Source of the DNA: Mycobacterium sp. NBC_00419 | GTDB lineage: Bacteria; Actinomycetota; Actinomycetes; Mycobacteriales; Mycobacteriaceae | Direction: 5' to 3' | Assembly (NCBI RefSeq): GCF_036023875.1 | Contig: NZ_CP107931.1 | Coordinates: forward strand, 1,488,001 to 1,552,000 | DNA length: 64,000 bases | Shown here: one piece after another, positions 18,988-28,057 of the stretch | How the letters are laid out: each line of letters opens with the position of its first letter | How positions within the stretch are numbered: the first letter of the stretch is position 1 | The notes under the pieces: generated by a model | The model's database searches: none | Told to the model about the DNA's origin: nothing | What the model saw: the letters and a program-made list of their open reading frames with translations, nothing else | Position numbers and translations under genes: made by a program

Positions 18988-19013
18988 AAACCCCGCGACA
19001 TCACGCGGGGTTT
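18988..19013. terminator. Bidirectional intrinsic terminator between glgM and the DUF3117 gene
   Basis: The 7-bp stem CCCCGCG (18991-18997) pairs with CGCGGGG (19004-19010) around a six-base loop. It is flanked by AAA and TTT, so a short U-tract follows the hairpin on both strands. It sits nine bases after the glgM stop and 15 bases before the DUF3117 stop. Confidence 0.88.
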
Positions 19014-19027
19014 CGTGGACTGATCAG

Positions 19028-19195
19028 TTAGCTGGTGACGCCTTTGAGTTCGTCACCGAGCGCGGCGGCTTCGGCCGGCGTCAGCTCGACGACGAGCCGA
19101 CCACCACCCTCCAGTGGTACCCGCATCACGATGCCGCGCCCCTCCTTGGTTGCCTCCAGCGGACCGTCACCGGTCCGGGGCTTCATCGCCGCCAT
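19028..19195 (-). CDS. DUF3117 small protein (Rv1211-like)
   Basis: 55 residues from ATG 19195, preceded by a strong GGAGGGAG site. The whole chain is the conserved actinobacterial DUF3117: MAAMKPRTGDGPLEATKEGR, then GGGRLVVELTPAEAAALGDELK. It is small and soluble with no known function. A longer frame to 19303 exists but is not conserved. It is the last gene of the long minus-strand run that starts at the LOG gene and ends at the bidirectional hairpin. Confidence 0.88.
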   Translation of the reverse strand: MAAMKPRTGDGPLEATKEGRGIVMRVPLEGGGRLVVELTPAEAAALGDELKGVTS

Positions 19196-19354
19196 CGAGT
19201 ACTCCCTCCAGATTCGAGCCGGCCCGCGAACGCGGACCCGGATCGGTGCCAGACCGCATGGCTGGTGCGTCCCGGCACTGAACTGCCTGTTTTCAGGTTC
19301 CATTGTTCCTTATTCGGGCGCATGCGTGTGGAAGACCCGTGCCAGCAAGTGGGA

Positions 19355-19939
19355 TCACCGCCGATTCGGGGCACCGGACGGGGGCACCCAGCACGACTGG
19401 ACGTGGTCGTCGACCATGCCTGTGGCCTGCATCAACGCGTACGCGGTGGTCGGTCCGACGAACCGGAAACCGCGCTTCTTGAGGTCTTTGGCCATGGCCT
19501 GGGACTCCGGGCTCAGCGACGGCACGTCGGCCAGCGTCGTGGGCCGGGGTCGCGCCGGCGGGGCGTAGGACCACAGCAGATCAGACAGGTCGACGTCGAG
19601 GTCGGCGGCGACCCGGGCGTTGGCGATGGTGGCCTCGATCTTGGCGCGGTTGCGCACGATGCCGGTGTCGGCCATCAGCCGGGTGACGTCGCGGTCGGTG
19701 TAGCGGGCCACGGTCTCGATGTCGAAGCCGTCGAAGGCTGCGCGGAAGGTGTCCCGCTTGCGCAGGATGATCAGCCACGACAACCCGCTCTGGAAGGCCT
19801 CCAGGCTCATCCGTTCGAACAGCGCGACCCCGCCGCGCAGCTGCCGTCCCCACTCCTGGTCGTGATAGTCGCGGTAGAGCTGGGTTTGCCCGCCCACCCA
19901 GCCGCAGCGGACGAGTCCGTCGTCGTCCGGCTCGCTCAC
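19355..19939 (-). CDS. tagA: DNA-3-methyladenine glycosylase I
   Basis: 194 residues (Rv1210-like). The TAG family start R-C-G-W with Y-x-x-Y-H-D-x-E-W-G (about 11-31) provides a zinc-site Cys and the catalytic Glu region. The helix-hairpin-helix core is GLSWLIILRKRDTFRAAFDGF in parts. The C-terminus GFRFVGPTTAYALMQATGMVDDH supplies the zinc-binding His residues. It excises 3-methyladenine from alkylated DNA. The start overlaps the stop of the DivIVA-like gene by four bases. Confidence 0.93.
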   Translation of the reverse strand: MSEPDDDGLVRCGWVGGQTQLYRDYHDQEWGRQLRGGVALFERMSLEAFQSGLSWLIILRKRDTFRAAFDGFDIETVARYTDRDVTRLMADTGIVRNRAKIEATIANARVAADLDVDLSDLLWSYAPPARPRPTTLADVPSLSPESQAMAKDLKKRGFRFVGPTTAYALMQATGMVDDHVQSCWVPPSGAPNRR

Positions 19940-20280
19940 ACCGATTCCCCGTCGACGGCGCCGTGGTGGGTCACCGCGGGCTCGTCGAGGCCTGCGACGG
20001 CGCGCACGGTGGCCAACTCGGCGCGCAGCTGGTCGAGTTCGGCACCGAGCCGGTCCAGCACCCAGTCCACCTCGCTGGTCTTGTAGCCGCGCAGCACCTG
20101 GGTGAACTTGACCGCCTCGACGTCGGCGGCGGTGACCCCGGAGGCCGGCAGCACGGTCGCGGTGGTGGCTCGCGGCAGCGGCGGCAGCTCCTCGCCGCGT
20201 CCGAACACCAGGCTGGCCACCCCGAACAGGACGGTGCCGATCAGGATCAGCACCACCAGGTACAGCAGGATCAATGTCAC
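19936..20280 (-). CDS. Membrane-anchored DivIVA-domain protein (Rv1209-like)
   Basis: 114 residues. One N-terminal membrane helix (about 2-26) is followed by a Pro-rich linker and a DivIVA-type segment. In that segment V-x-x-V-x-F-x-x-x-x-x-G-Y-x-x-x-E-V-D-x-x-L-D (about 56-80) leads into a short coiled coil. DivIVA domains read membrane curvature and recruit growth or division proteins at mycobacterial poles. This one is small and may act as an accessory of that system. It is co-oriented with gpgS and tagA and overlaps tagA. The precise role is unknown. Confidence 0.85.
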   Translation of the reverse strand: MTLILLYLVVLILIGTVLFGVASLVFGRGEELPPLPRATTATVLPASGVTAADVEAVKFTQVLRGYKTSEVDWVLDRLGAELDQLRAELATVRAVAGLDEPAVTHHGAVDGESV

Positions 20281-20372
20281 GACACCGATATTGCCCTAAC
20301 CGGCCGACAGACCGGCACCGAGATTGAACTCTGGCAGGGACCTACTTGAGGTTCTGCTGCGTGGCGTCAATC

Positions 20373-21308
20373 TCAGCGCAGGGTGTTCATCGGCGGACGG
20401 TCGGCTAGCGACACCGACGTGGTGCGCGGCAGGTACTCGTCGCCGTCGGGCAGGAATTGGGTCAGCCCGACGCCGGAGTCGGCGATCCCGCAACGGGACA
20501 GCAGAGTGGCGATCACCTGGCGGCTCATCGCCCCCAGATCGGTCAGCGGCCGGTTGCGGTGCGCCCGCACGCCCAGATTGACCTGGGCGATCGCGTCGAG
20601 CCCCAGCCGGTCGTAGGTGTCGATCAGGATGCCGATCTCCACGCCGTAGCCCGGCGCGAATGGCACCGACGTCAGCAATTCACGGGTCCCGGCGTATTCG
20701 CCGCCCAGCGGCTGCAGTACACAGCCCAACTCGGGGCGCAGCGCCGCCAGCAGCGGGCGGGCGACCAGTTCGGTGACCCGGCCGCCGCCATTGGGGTCCT
20801 CACCCTTGCCGACCGTCAGCGGTCGCCGGTAGAACCCCTTGACCAGGTGAATGCCCTCGCCGGTGAGCAACGGGCCGACCAGCCGCGGCACGAACATCGG
20901 GTCGGGGTCGATCAGGTCGGAGTCGACGAACACGATGATGTCGCCAGTCGTGGCGGCCAGCGAGCGCCACAGCACCTCACCCTTGCCCGGTTGCGGCTCG
21001 ATCTCCGGCAGCGCCTGCTCGCGGCTGACCACCCGCGCCCCGGCGGCGATCGCTTCGATCTCGGTGCCGTCGGTGGAGCCCGAGTCCAGCACGATGATCT
21101 CGTCGACCAGGCCGCCCAGCAGCGGGCGGACGGTCCCGATCACCGACCCGACCGTCTCCTCCTCGTTGAGCGCGGGAAGGACGACGGAGATGGTGCGGCC
21201 CCGTTTGGCGGCCACCAGGTCCTCGATCGTCCAGGTGGGATGCGACCAGCTGTGGTCGGAAAGCCAGGTGTCACCGGGCAAGGTGTCCTTGGCCGCGAGT
21301 TCGGTCAT
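20373..21308 (-). CDS. gpgS: Glucosyl-3-phosphoglycerate synthase
   Basis: 311 residues from ATG 21308. GT81/GT-A fold: VVLPALNEEETVGSV, the LDSGSTDGT nucleotide-binding turn, PGKGEVLWRS, the DxD metal motif FVDSDLIDP, and the acceptor loop LGCVLQPLGGEYAGTRELL. It transfers glucose from UDP-glucose to 3-phosphoglycerate, the first step of methylglucose lipopolysaccharide synthesis. The ATG overlaps the folP2 stop (ATGA), so they are coupled. The frame is open well upstream inside folP2, but homology starts here. Confidence 0.94.
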   Translation of the reverse strand: MTELAAKDTLPGDTWLSDHSWSHPTWTIEDLVAAKRGRTISVVLPALNEEETVGSVIGTVRPLLGGLVDEIIVLDSGSTDGTEIEAIAAGARVVSREQALPEIEPQPGKGEVLWRSLAATTGDIIVFVDSDLIDPDPMFVPRLVGPLLTGEGIHLVKGFYRRPLTVGKGEDPNGGGRVTELVARPLLAALRPELGCVLQPLGGEYAGTRELLTSVPFAPGYGVEIGILIDTYDRLGLDAIAQVNLGVRAHRNRPLTDLGAMSRQVIATLLSRCGIADSGVGLTQFLPDGDEYLPRTTSVSLADRPPMNTLR

Positions 21309-22180
21309 GCCAGTCCCCTCACCGTTCGCGTCGGCGGACGATCCCCCCGGATCGATGCGACCATCTCCAGCACGCGCCGGGTGGGCCCCACCTCGTGCAC
21401 CCGGAACATCCGGGCGCCGTCGGCAGCGGCCAGAGCCGTTGCCGCCAGGGTGCCTTCCAGCCGTTCGGTCAGCTCCACACCTAAAGTCTCCCCGACGAAA
21501 TCCTTGTTGCTCAGCGCCATCAGGACGGGCCATCCGGTCTTAACGAGATCGTTTACGTGGCGCAACAAAGTAAGGCCGTGATAAGTGTTCTTGCCGAAAT
21601 CGTGCGTCGGATCGATCAGAATCGCGTCGCGGGCGACCCCGATGGCCACCGCCCGCTCGGCGGCAGCGGTCACTTCGGCGATGACGTCGTCGACCACACC
21701 GGTCACGGTGGTCCCATAGTTCACCCGGAACGGCCGGGTCCGCGGAACCGCGCCGCCGGTGTGCGAGCACACCAGGCCAGCCCCGAACTCGGCGGCGACC
21801 TCGGGCAGCGCCGGGTCGGCACCGGCCCAGGTGTCGTTGATCAGGTCAGCCCCGGCCGCGCAAGCCTGCTTGGCTACCGAGGCCCGCCAGGTGTCCACGC
21901 TGATCAGCTGATCAGGGAATTCGGCGCGCAGCCATTCGATGAACGGGACGACGCGGGCGACTTCTTCGTCGGCGTCGACGACGGTTCCCGGCCCGGCCTT
22001 GACCCCGCCGACATCGACGACGTCGGCGCCCTCGGAGATGACGCGGTAGGCCGCGGCCTTGGCGGCCTCGTCGGTGAACGTCGCGCCCCGGTCATAGAAC
22101 GAGTCGGGGGTGCGGTTGACGATCGCCATGATCAAGGCGCGATCACCGGCCACCGGCCGTCCGCAGAACGTCGACTTCAC
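21305..22180 (-). CDS. folP2: Dihydropteroate synthase homologue FolP2
   Basis: 291 residues from GTG 22180. Family motifs are MAIVNRTPDSFYD, GADVVDVGGVKAGPG, ISVDTWRASVAK, LINDTW and LIDPTHDFGKNTYH. True dihydropteroate synthases have a G-G-E-S-T-R-P-G type loop at the second motif; here it is VGGVKAGPG. This agrees with my recollection that mycobacterial FolP2 does not replace FolP1 in folate synthesis. Its position directly before gpgS, with a four-base overlap, is conserved and hints at a role tied to that pathway. The start is uncertain, since the upstream frame is open with no strong ribosome-binding site. Confidence 0.88.
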   Translation of the reverse strand: MKSTFCGRPVAGDRALIMAIVNRTPDSFYDRGATFTDEAAKAAAYRVISEGADVVDVGGVKAGPGTVVDADEEVARVVPFIEWLRAEFPDQLISVDTWRASVAKQACAAGADLINDTWAGADPALPEVAAEFGAGLVCSHTGGAVPRTRPFRVNYGTTVTGVVDDVIAEVTAAAERAVAIGVARDAILIDPTHDFGKNTYHGLTLLRHVNDLVKTGWPVLMALSNKDFVGETLGVELTERLEGTLAATALAAADGARMFRVHEVGPTRRVLEMVASIRGDRPPTRTVRGLA

Positions 22181-22274
22181 TCCACCATGGTGCCTGGTCA
22201 CGCCGAGATCGACGAAATGGTGTGACCTACTCGGAGTTCTTCGCCGAAACCGACGTTTGGGCGGAAAAGTCGGG

Positions 22275-24068
22275 TCAGCCCTTGGGCCGCTTGCCGGCGG
22301 CGACGTCCCCGGGGTACTCGTCGTAGAACGGCACGTAGCCCTCCTCACGGCCGTTGAGCACGTAGAGCGGGTCTTCGACGTCGGAGCCGTAGCCCTGCTT
22401 ACGCAGGTCGACTTTGCGGCTCTTGAACGTCGAGGTGGTCTCCAGCGACTCGACCACCCGGACGAACAGCGGTGCGGCGTAGCCGGGCAGGTTGGCGTAC
22501 ACGGTCTCGGCCAATGCCTTGCCGTCGAACTCCACCCCGTCGCGCAGGGTGACCGCCGCCATCCCGGCCCGCCCGCCGGTGTCGGGCACCTCGACGCCGA
22601 ACACGGTGGACTCCTCGATGTTCTTGTCCACCCCCAGCGCACCCTCGACCTGGGTGGTGGCGACGTTCTCGCCCTTCCAGCGGAAGGTGTCGCCGAGGCG
22701 GTCGGAGAACGCGGCGTGGCCCATCCCCTGCGGGCTCATCACGTCGCCGGTGTTGAACCAGACGTCGCCCTCTTTGAAGACGTTGCGCACCAGCTTCTTC
22801 TCGCTGGCCGCCTTGTCGGTGTAGCCGTCGAAGGGCGCGAGCTTGCTGACCGGGCTCAGCAGCAGGCCCGGTTTGCCCGACGGCACCCTGCGCACCCGGC
22901 CGTTGTCGTCACGCACGGGCTCGCCGGTCTCCGGGTCGTACTCGACGTAGGCCAGGGGCAGCGGGCTGATGCCCGTCGTCTTGGGGATGTTGAAGATGTT
23001 GATGAAGGCGGCGTTGCCCTCGCTGGCGGCGTAGAACTCGGCCACCCGGTCGATCCCGAAGCGGTGAGTGAACTCCTCCCAGATCTCCGGACGGAGCCCG
23101 TTGCCGGCGATCACCCGGATCTTGTGTGCGCGGTCGGTGTCCTTGGGCGGCTGGTTGAGCAGATACCGGCACACCTCGCCGATGTAGATGAAGGCGGTGG
23201 CCTCCATCTCGATGACGTCGTCCCAGAATTTCGACGCCGAGAACGACTTGCCCAGCGCCAGTGTGCCGCCCGCGTTGATCACCGACGACACCGCGACCGT
23301 CAGCGCGTTGTTGTGATAGAGCGGCAGCGGGCAGTAGAGGGTGTCACCGGACTTGAGCCGCAGCCCCAGCCCGCCGAACGCGGCCAGCGCCCGCAACCAG
23401 CGGTGGTGGGTCATCACGCTGGCCTTGGGATGGCCGGTGGTGCCCGAGGTGAAGATGTAGAAGGCGGTGTCCTTGGCCTGTACCTCGGCGGCCGACGCGG
23501 GATTGTCGGCAGGCTTGCCGTGCGCCTGCTGGGCCATGTCCTCGATGGTGACCACATTGGCCACCTCCGCACCGCTCTCGGTGATCGCCTCGACGAGATC
23601 GGATTCGGCGACGAGCACCTTCGCCTCGAGCAGACCGATGCTGTGCGCCAACACATCTGAGCGCTGGTGGTAGTTCAGCATGCCGGCGACCGCGCCGCAC
23701 TTGACCGTGGCCAGCATCATCAGCACCGCGTCGGGCGAGTTGCGCAGCATGATGCCCACGACGTCGCCGCGGCGAACACCCTTGTCCGCCAACACCGCCG
23801 CGTACCGGTTGGCGGTCTCGTTGGCCTGCCGGTAGGTGACCTTCTGCTCGCCGAAGCGGATGAACACCCGGTCGCCGTAGCGGGCGGCGCGGTCCTGGAA
23901 CACCTTGCCAATCGAGGCCTTCGACGTCGGCAGCGCCAGCAACCCGGTCAGCGCACCCCGCACGATCACCGGCGCGTCCATCACCACCGCAGGCAACCGG
24001 GTCGCCAGGTCGAGCAGTCCGACCGAATGCCTCCGCGATCCTGAGTCCTCACCAGGCACCAGCGTCAC
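22275..24068 (-). CDS. fadD6: Acyl-CoA synthetase FadD6
   Basis: 597 residues, the length I recall for Rv1206. It is an ANL-superfamily adenylating enzyme: the P-loop YIFTSGTTGHPKAS, the FATP/VLCS-type motif IYIGEVCRYLLNQPP, the ATP-site FYAASEGNAAF, and WFNTGDVMSPQ followed by DRLGDTFRWKGENVAT. The GEN-V-x-T form is typical of very-long-chain/FATP-like synthetases. It activates long-chain fatty acids to acyl-CoA. It lies 29 bp after the LOG gene and upstream of folP2 and gpgS. Confidence 0.93.
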   Translation of the reverse strand: MTLVPGEDSGSRRHSVGLLDLATRLPAVVMDAPVIVRGALTGLLALPTSKASIGKVFQDRAARYGDRVFIRFGEQKVTYRQANETANRYAAVLADKGVRRGDVVGIMLRNSPDAVLMMLATVKCGAVAGMLNYHQRSDVLAHSIGLLEAKVLVAESDLVEAITESGAEVANVVTIEDMAQQAHGKPADNPASAAEVQAKDTAFYIFTSGTTGHPKASVMTHHRWLRALAAFGGLGLRLKSGDTLYCPLPLYHNNALTVAVSSVINAGGTLALGKSFSASKFWDDVIEMEATAFIYIGEVCRYLLNQPPKDTDRAHKIRVIAGNGLRPEIWEEFTHRFGIDRVAEFYAASEGNAAFINIFNIPKTTGISPLPLAYVEYDPETGEPVRDDNGRVRRVPSGKPGLLLSPVSKLAPFDGYTDKAASEKKLVRNVFKEGDVWFNTGDVMSPQGMGHAAFSDRLGDTFRWKGENVATTQVEGALGVDKNIEESTVFGVEVPDTGGRAGMAAVTLRDGVEFDGKALAETVYANLPGYAAPLFVRVVESLETTSTFKSRKVDLRKQGYGSDVEDPLYVLNGREEGYVPFYDEYPGDVAAGKRPKG

Positions 24069-24097
24069 CTCTCGTCTGTGGGGTGTGAAAAGCCAGC

Positions 24098-24679
24098 CTA
24101 TCCCCGGCCCGCGGCACCCTCGGACGAGCAGAGTGCCAGCGCGGTGTCGACGTCGCCGGCCACCAGAAGCCGGTCGAGTGCCGCCGATGCGACGTAGCCC
24201 GTGTCGACCAGGGAAGCCAGCCAGGTGCGCAGGCCGTCGTAGTGGCCGCCGGGGTCGAGCAGCACCACCGGCTTGTCATGCATCCCCAGATACCCAGCCG
24301 TCCAGGTTTCGAAAAGCTCCTCCAGCGTGCCGATTCCACCGGGCAGCGCGATGAAGGCGTCGCTGCGGTCCTCCATCACCTGCTTACGCTGCCGCATGGT
24401 GTCGGTGACGATCAGTTCGTCGGCATCCACGTCGGCCAGTTCCCGGTGCACCAAGGCCTTGGGGATGACGCCGACGGTGCGGCCGCCGCGCTCACGTGCG
24501 GCCTGGGCCACCGCCCCCATCGCCGAGACGTTGCCGCCGCCGGAGACCAGGGTCCACCCGCGCTGCGCGATCCCCTCACCGACCCGGCGGGCCAGGTCGA
24601 GCAGGTCGGGATGGCGCGGGCCTGATGCGCAGTACACGCACACCGCCCACTCGTCGGGGGTTTCGGGTTGGGGCTGCAC
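24098..24679 (-). CDS. LOG-family cytokinin-riboside phosphoribohydrolase-like protein (Rv1205-like)
   Basis: 193 residues. Lonely-guy family: VCVYCASGP at the N-terminus, VSGGGNVSAMGAVA, MRQRKQVMEDRSDAFIALPGG and the signature PGGIGTLEELFE. The enzyme releases the free base from N6-modified AMP. Rv1205 was reported to make cytokinins in M. tuberculosis, where failed turnover yields aldehydes toxic with nitric oxide. It heads the minus-strand run to fadD6 and is divergent, across 63 bp, from the TPR gene. Confidence 0.9.
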   Translation of the reverse strand: MQPQPETPDEWAVCVYCASGPRHPDLLDLARRVGEGIAQRGWTLVSGGGNVSAMGAVAQAARERGGRTVGVIPKALVHRELADVDADELIVTDTMRQRKQVMEDRSDAFIALPGGIGTLEELFETWTAGYLGMHDKPVVLLDPGGHYDGLRTWLASLVDTGYVASAALDRLLVAGDVDTALALCSSEGAAGRG

Positions 24680-24742
24680 CCGAGAAACCTAGCGCGCAGC
24701 ATTTCGCCGTGCCCAGCGGCGGCTCGGCCATACACTGCGGCG

Positions 24743-25900
24743 GTGTCACTGTCGCTGGAAGCCACGCTCGCCAAAGCGCAGGAGCTGGCGTGGCAGGGCC
24801 TCGGCCGGGAGGCGGCCGATGTGCTCGCCGGTGTCGACCCCGCCACCCTCACCGAGGCCGAACTGATGGCGTGGGCGCTGCCGCGGGCGGCCAATCAGTT
24901 CTGGATGCTCGACGAGCCCGAACGCGCGACGGCATTCCTGCGCACCCTGCGCAACCGGGTCTCCACAGGTCCGTCGGTCGCGACGGTCGACGCGCTGCTG
25001 GGCACGTTCGCCATGAACGCGGGCAGTCCCGAACGCGCGATGGAACTGGCCAGTGCAGTTCTCGCGTCCGCCGAGGCCGACGATCAGGCCATCGGCTGGG
25101 CGGCCGCGGCGGCCGCACTCTGCGGTGCGCGGATGGGCGCCTTCGCCGACATCGACGGCCTCGCCGACCGGGCCATCGCCGCCGGGCATCCGGGGCTGCT
25201 GCGGTTCACCTCCGCATACGGCCAGACGACCGCGCTGGTGCTCGCAGGTGAGCTCGACCGGGCGCAGGCGCTGGCGCAGGAGCTGGTGGACGACGCAGAG
25301 CGCGGGCAGCCCGCACACGCGATCGGCACGCTGCTCGTCGCCGACGTGCTGATCGCCCGCGGTGATCCCGCGGCGGCCGCCGACCTGCTCGAGGAGTCGG
25401 CCGCCGCGCTGGCCCCGACCGGCTACTCCTGGGGACCGCTGGCCTGGATGCTGCTGGCGCGGGCGCTCGCACAGGCGGGCCGCCTCGTCGACGCCGGCCG
25501 GGTCCTCGCGCGGGCGGAATCCAAGCACGGCTTGAAGTCGATGCTGTTCGCGCCGGAGCTCGGGCTTGCCAAGGCGTGGACGGCGGCCGCCCGCCGGGAC
25601 AGCGCGGAGGCGATCGCCGCGGCGCGCGACGCCGCCAAGACCGCGGAGCGCGGCGGGCAATCGGCCGTCGCGGTGCGCGCACTGATCGACGCGGCGCGCC
25701 TCGGCGACACCCGGGCCGCGGACGCCCTCGAGCGGCTCAACGTCGACGCCGTCGTCGCACGTCTCGCCCTCGACTACGCCAGGGCCCTGCGGGCACGTGA
25801 CGCCGCCGGACTGCGGACGGCGTCGGCGGAGTTCGCCGGAATCGGGATGGCGGGCGTCGCCGCGGACGCCGCCCGGCAGGCTCAGGACCTCGAGGACTAA
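24743..25900 (+). CDS. TPR-repeat protein related to the C-terminal half of mycobacterial LuxR/MalT-type regulators
   Basis: 385 residues from GTG 24743, essentially all helical repeats rich in Ala, Leu and Arg, with TPR-like spacing (GREAADVLAGVDP, GDPAAAADLLEESAAAL, AGRLVDAGRVLARAESK). The last third (APELGLAKAWTAAARRD to GIGMAGVAADAARQAQ) matches what I recall of the segment just before the HTH in large mycobacterial AAA-TPR-LuxR regulators. No Walker A motif and no helix-turn-helix are present. It may be a stand-alone scaffold or a shortened regulator. It is divergent from the LOG gene. Its TAA stop abuts the dapE stop with zero spacing. Confidence 0.6.
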   Translation: MSLSLEATLAKAQELAWQGLGREAADVLAGVDPATLTEAELMAWALPRAANQFWMLDEPERATAFLRTLRNRVSTGPSVATVDALLGTFAMNAGSPERAMELASAVLASAEADDQAIGWAAAAAALCGARMGAFADIDGLADRAIAAGHPGLLRFTSAYGQTTALVLAGELDRAQALAQELVDDAERGQPAHAIGTLLVADVLIARGDPAAAADLLEESAAALAPTGYSWGPLAWMLLARALAQAGRLVDAGRVLARAESKHGLKSMLFAPELGLAKAWTAAARRDSAEAIAAARDAAKTAERGGQSAVAVRALIDAARLGDTRAADALERLNVDAVVARLALDYARALRARDAAGLRTASAEFAGIGMAGVAADAARQAQDLED

Positions 25901-26977
25901 CTAACCCGCCAGATACGCGCGCAGCACCTGGGTGACCGCGGTGATCTGCGCGAGGGCGACCCGTTCGTCACGCCGGTGCGCCAGGTTCGGGTCACCGGGG
26001 CCGTAGTTGACCGCCGGGATTCCCAGGGCGGCGAACCGCGCGACGTCGGTCCACCCGTATTTCGCGCGCACCATCCCATCAGCGGCCGCCACCAGGGCCG
26101 CGGCGGCCGGATGCTGCAGGCCGGGCAGCGCACCGGCGGCGACGTCGGTCTGCTCGACGGTCACGTCGAGTCCGTCGAACACCTCCTGCACATGGGCCAG
26201 CGCGTCCTGCGGCGAACGGTCGGGGGCGAAGCGGAAGTTCACCGTCACCGATGCCGCATCCGGGATGACGTTGCCGGCCACTCCCCCGTCGATCCGCACC
26301 GCCGAGAGTCCCTCGCGGTAGGTGCAGCCGTCGATGTCGACGACGCGCGCCTGATAGCCGGCGAGCCGGTCCAGGACGGCACCGAGTTTGTGGATCGCGT
26401 TGTCGCCCAACCAGGATCGCGCTGAGTGCGCACGGGTGCCGGTGGCCGAGACGACCACCCGCAGGGTGCCCTGGCAGCCGGCTTCGATATAGCCGCCGGA
26501 CGGCTCGCCGAGGATAGCGACGTCGGCGGCCAGCCAGTCGGGCAGCTCGCGCTCGATTCGGCCAAGGCCGTTGGCCGAGGCCTCGATCTCCTCGCAGTCG
26601 TACATCACCAGCGTGATGTCGTGAGCCGGGTCGGCGATCGTGGCGGCCAGGTGCAGGAAGACGGCGTCGCCGGACTTCATGTCCGAGGTGCCGCAGCCGA
26701 AGAGGTGATCACCCTCGATACGGGAGGGCAGGTTGTCGGCGATCGGCACGGTGTCGAGGTGGCCGGCCAGCAGCACCCGCGACGGGCGGCCCAGGTTGGT
26801 GCGGGCCAGCACCGCGTCGCCGTTGCGGACGATCTCGAACCCGGAGGTCTGCGCGCGCAGCGCCGCCTCGACCTCGTCGGCGATGCGGGCCTCGTCGCGC
26901 GACACGCTGGGGATGTCGACGAGGGCAGCGGTCAGTGCGATCGGATCGGCGCTCAGGTCCAGTACAGGGTTCGGCAC
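25901..26977 (-). CDS. dapE: Succinyl-diaminopimelate desuccinylase
   Basis: 358 residues (Rv1202-like). M20 metallopeptidase family: the zinc ligand region [14 protein letters not shown], then [17 protein letters not shown], the catalytic Glu in MYDCEEIEA, and [16 protein letters not shown]. It removes succinate from N-succinyl-LL-diaminopimelate to give LL-DAP for peptidoglycan and lysine. It is divergent from dapD, which makes the upstream succinylated intermediate, with 47 bp between start codons, so the two steps can be co-regulated. Confidence 0.93.
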   Translation of the reverse strand: MPNPVLDLSADPIALTAALVDIPSVSRDEARIADEVEAALRAQTSGFEIVRNGDAVLARTNLGRPSRVLLAGHLDTVPIADNLPSRIEGDHLFGCGTSDMKSGDAVFLHLAATIADPAHDITLVMYDCEEIEASANGLGRIERELPDWLAADVAILGEPSGGYIEAGCQGTLRVVVSATGTRAHSARSWLGDNAIHKLGAVLDRLAGYQARVVDIDGCTYREGLSAVRIDGGVAGNVIPDAASVTVNFRFAPDRSPQDALAHVQEVFDGLDVTVEQTDVAAGALPGLQHPAAAALVAAADGMVRAKYGWTDVARFAALGIPAVNYGPGDPNLAHRRDERVALAQITAVTQVLRAYLAG

Positions 26978-27024
26978 AACTTCCCAGGCTAGCGGGCCAA
27001 CGCAATGGACTAACCTCTAGCACC

Positions 27025-27969
27025 GTGACTTCTGCTGCAGGCTTCGGACTGGCCACTGTTACCGCCGACGGCACCGTCCTGGACACCTGGTTCCCGGACC
27101 CGGAACTGGGCGCCTACAGCCCGGCCGGCACCACCCGGCTCTCGGCGGCCGACGCGCCCGACGAGTTCGCCGCGCTGGCCGGCCCCGACGCCGACCGCGG
27201 TGTCGAGGTGGTGGCGGTGCGCACCGTGATCGCCGACCTGGCCGACAAGCCCGCCGACACCTATGACGCCTATCTGCGGCTGCACCTGATCTCGCACCGG
27301 CTCGTCGAGCCGCACGGGTGCAACCTCGAGGGCATCTTCGGCGCGCTGACCAATGTGGTGTGGACCAACTACGGCCCGTGTGCCATCGAGGGTTTCGAGG
27401 AGACGCGGATGCGGCTGCGCCGCCGCGGACCGGTGACGGTCTTCGGCGTCGACAAGTTCCCGCGGCTGGTCGACTACGTGGTGCCCACCGGAGTGCGCAT
27501 CGCCGACGCCGACCGGGTGCGGCTGGGTGCGCACCTGGCGCCGGGCACGACGGTGATGCACGAGGGGTTTGTGAACTTCAATGCCGGCACGCTGGGCGCC
27601 TCGATGGTGGAGGGCCGGATCTCTGCCGGTGTGGTGGTCGGCGACGGCTCCGACGTCGGCGGTGGCGCCTCGATCATGGGCACGCTGTCCGGCGGTGGCA
27701 CCGAGGTGATCTCGGTGGGCAAGCGCTGCCTGCTGGGCGCCAACTCGGGTCTGGGTATCTCGCTGGGTGACGACTGCATCGTCGAGGCCGGGCTGTACGT
27801 GACGGCGGGGACCAAGGTCACCACCCCGGACGGTACGACGGTCAAGGCGCGCGAGTTCTCGGGCGCGAACAACCTTCTGTTCCGCCGCAATTCGGTGACG
27901 GGTGCGGTGGAGGTCGTGGCGCGCGACGGCAAGGGCATCGCGCTCAATGAGGCCTTGCACGCCAACTAG
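27025..27969 (+). CDS. dapD: Tetrahydrodipicolinate N-succinyltransferase
   Basis: 314 residues from GTG 27025. It has the actinobacterial DapD architecture: an N-terminal domain, then a left-handed parallel beta-helix with hexapeptide repeats ([38 protein letters not shown]). The catalytic-site segment [15 protein letters not shown] is conserved. It transfers succinyl from succinyl-CoA to tetrahydrodipicolinate. It is divergent from dapE. The frame extends 30 codons further up through the dapE promoter without conservation. A palindromic element follows the stop. Confidence 0.94.
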   Translation: MTSAAGFGLATVTADGTVLDTWFPDPELGAYSPAGTTRLSAADAPDEFAALAGPDADRGVEVVAVRTVIADLADKPADTYDAYLRLHLISHRLVEPHGCNLEGIFGALTNVVWTNYGPCAIEGFEETRMRLRRRGPVTVFGVDKFPRLVDYVVPTGVRIADADRVRLGAHLAPGTTVMHEGFVNFNAGTLGASMVEGRISAGVVVGDGSDVGGGASIMGTLSGGGTEVISVGKRCLLGANSGLGISLGDDCIVEAGLYVTAGTKVTTPDGTTVKAREFSGANNLLFRRNSVTGAVEVVARDGKGIALNEALHAN

Positions 27970-27980
27970 GCACGCAAATT

Positions 27981-28057
27981 AGCGCTCCACCGCGAGTGTG
28001 CGGATTCATCCGCAACACGCCGCTATCCGCGTATCAGAATGCACACTCGCGGGCGCT
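27981..28057. repeat. About 60-bp palindromic intergenic element (copy B), probable bidirectional terminator
   Basis: A perfect 12-bp inverted repeat: CCGCGAGTGTGC (27990-28001) and GCACACTCGCGG (28041-28052). It is extended by AGCGC (27981-27985) pairing with GCGCT (28053-28057) after a four-base bulge. It lies between convergent dapD and the VOC gene, overlapping the latter's stop codon. The GAG to CTCGCGG core is 59 bp, against 60 bp in the element at 8756-8818, with a shared inner CATCCGC. Confidence 0.65.
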
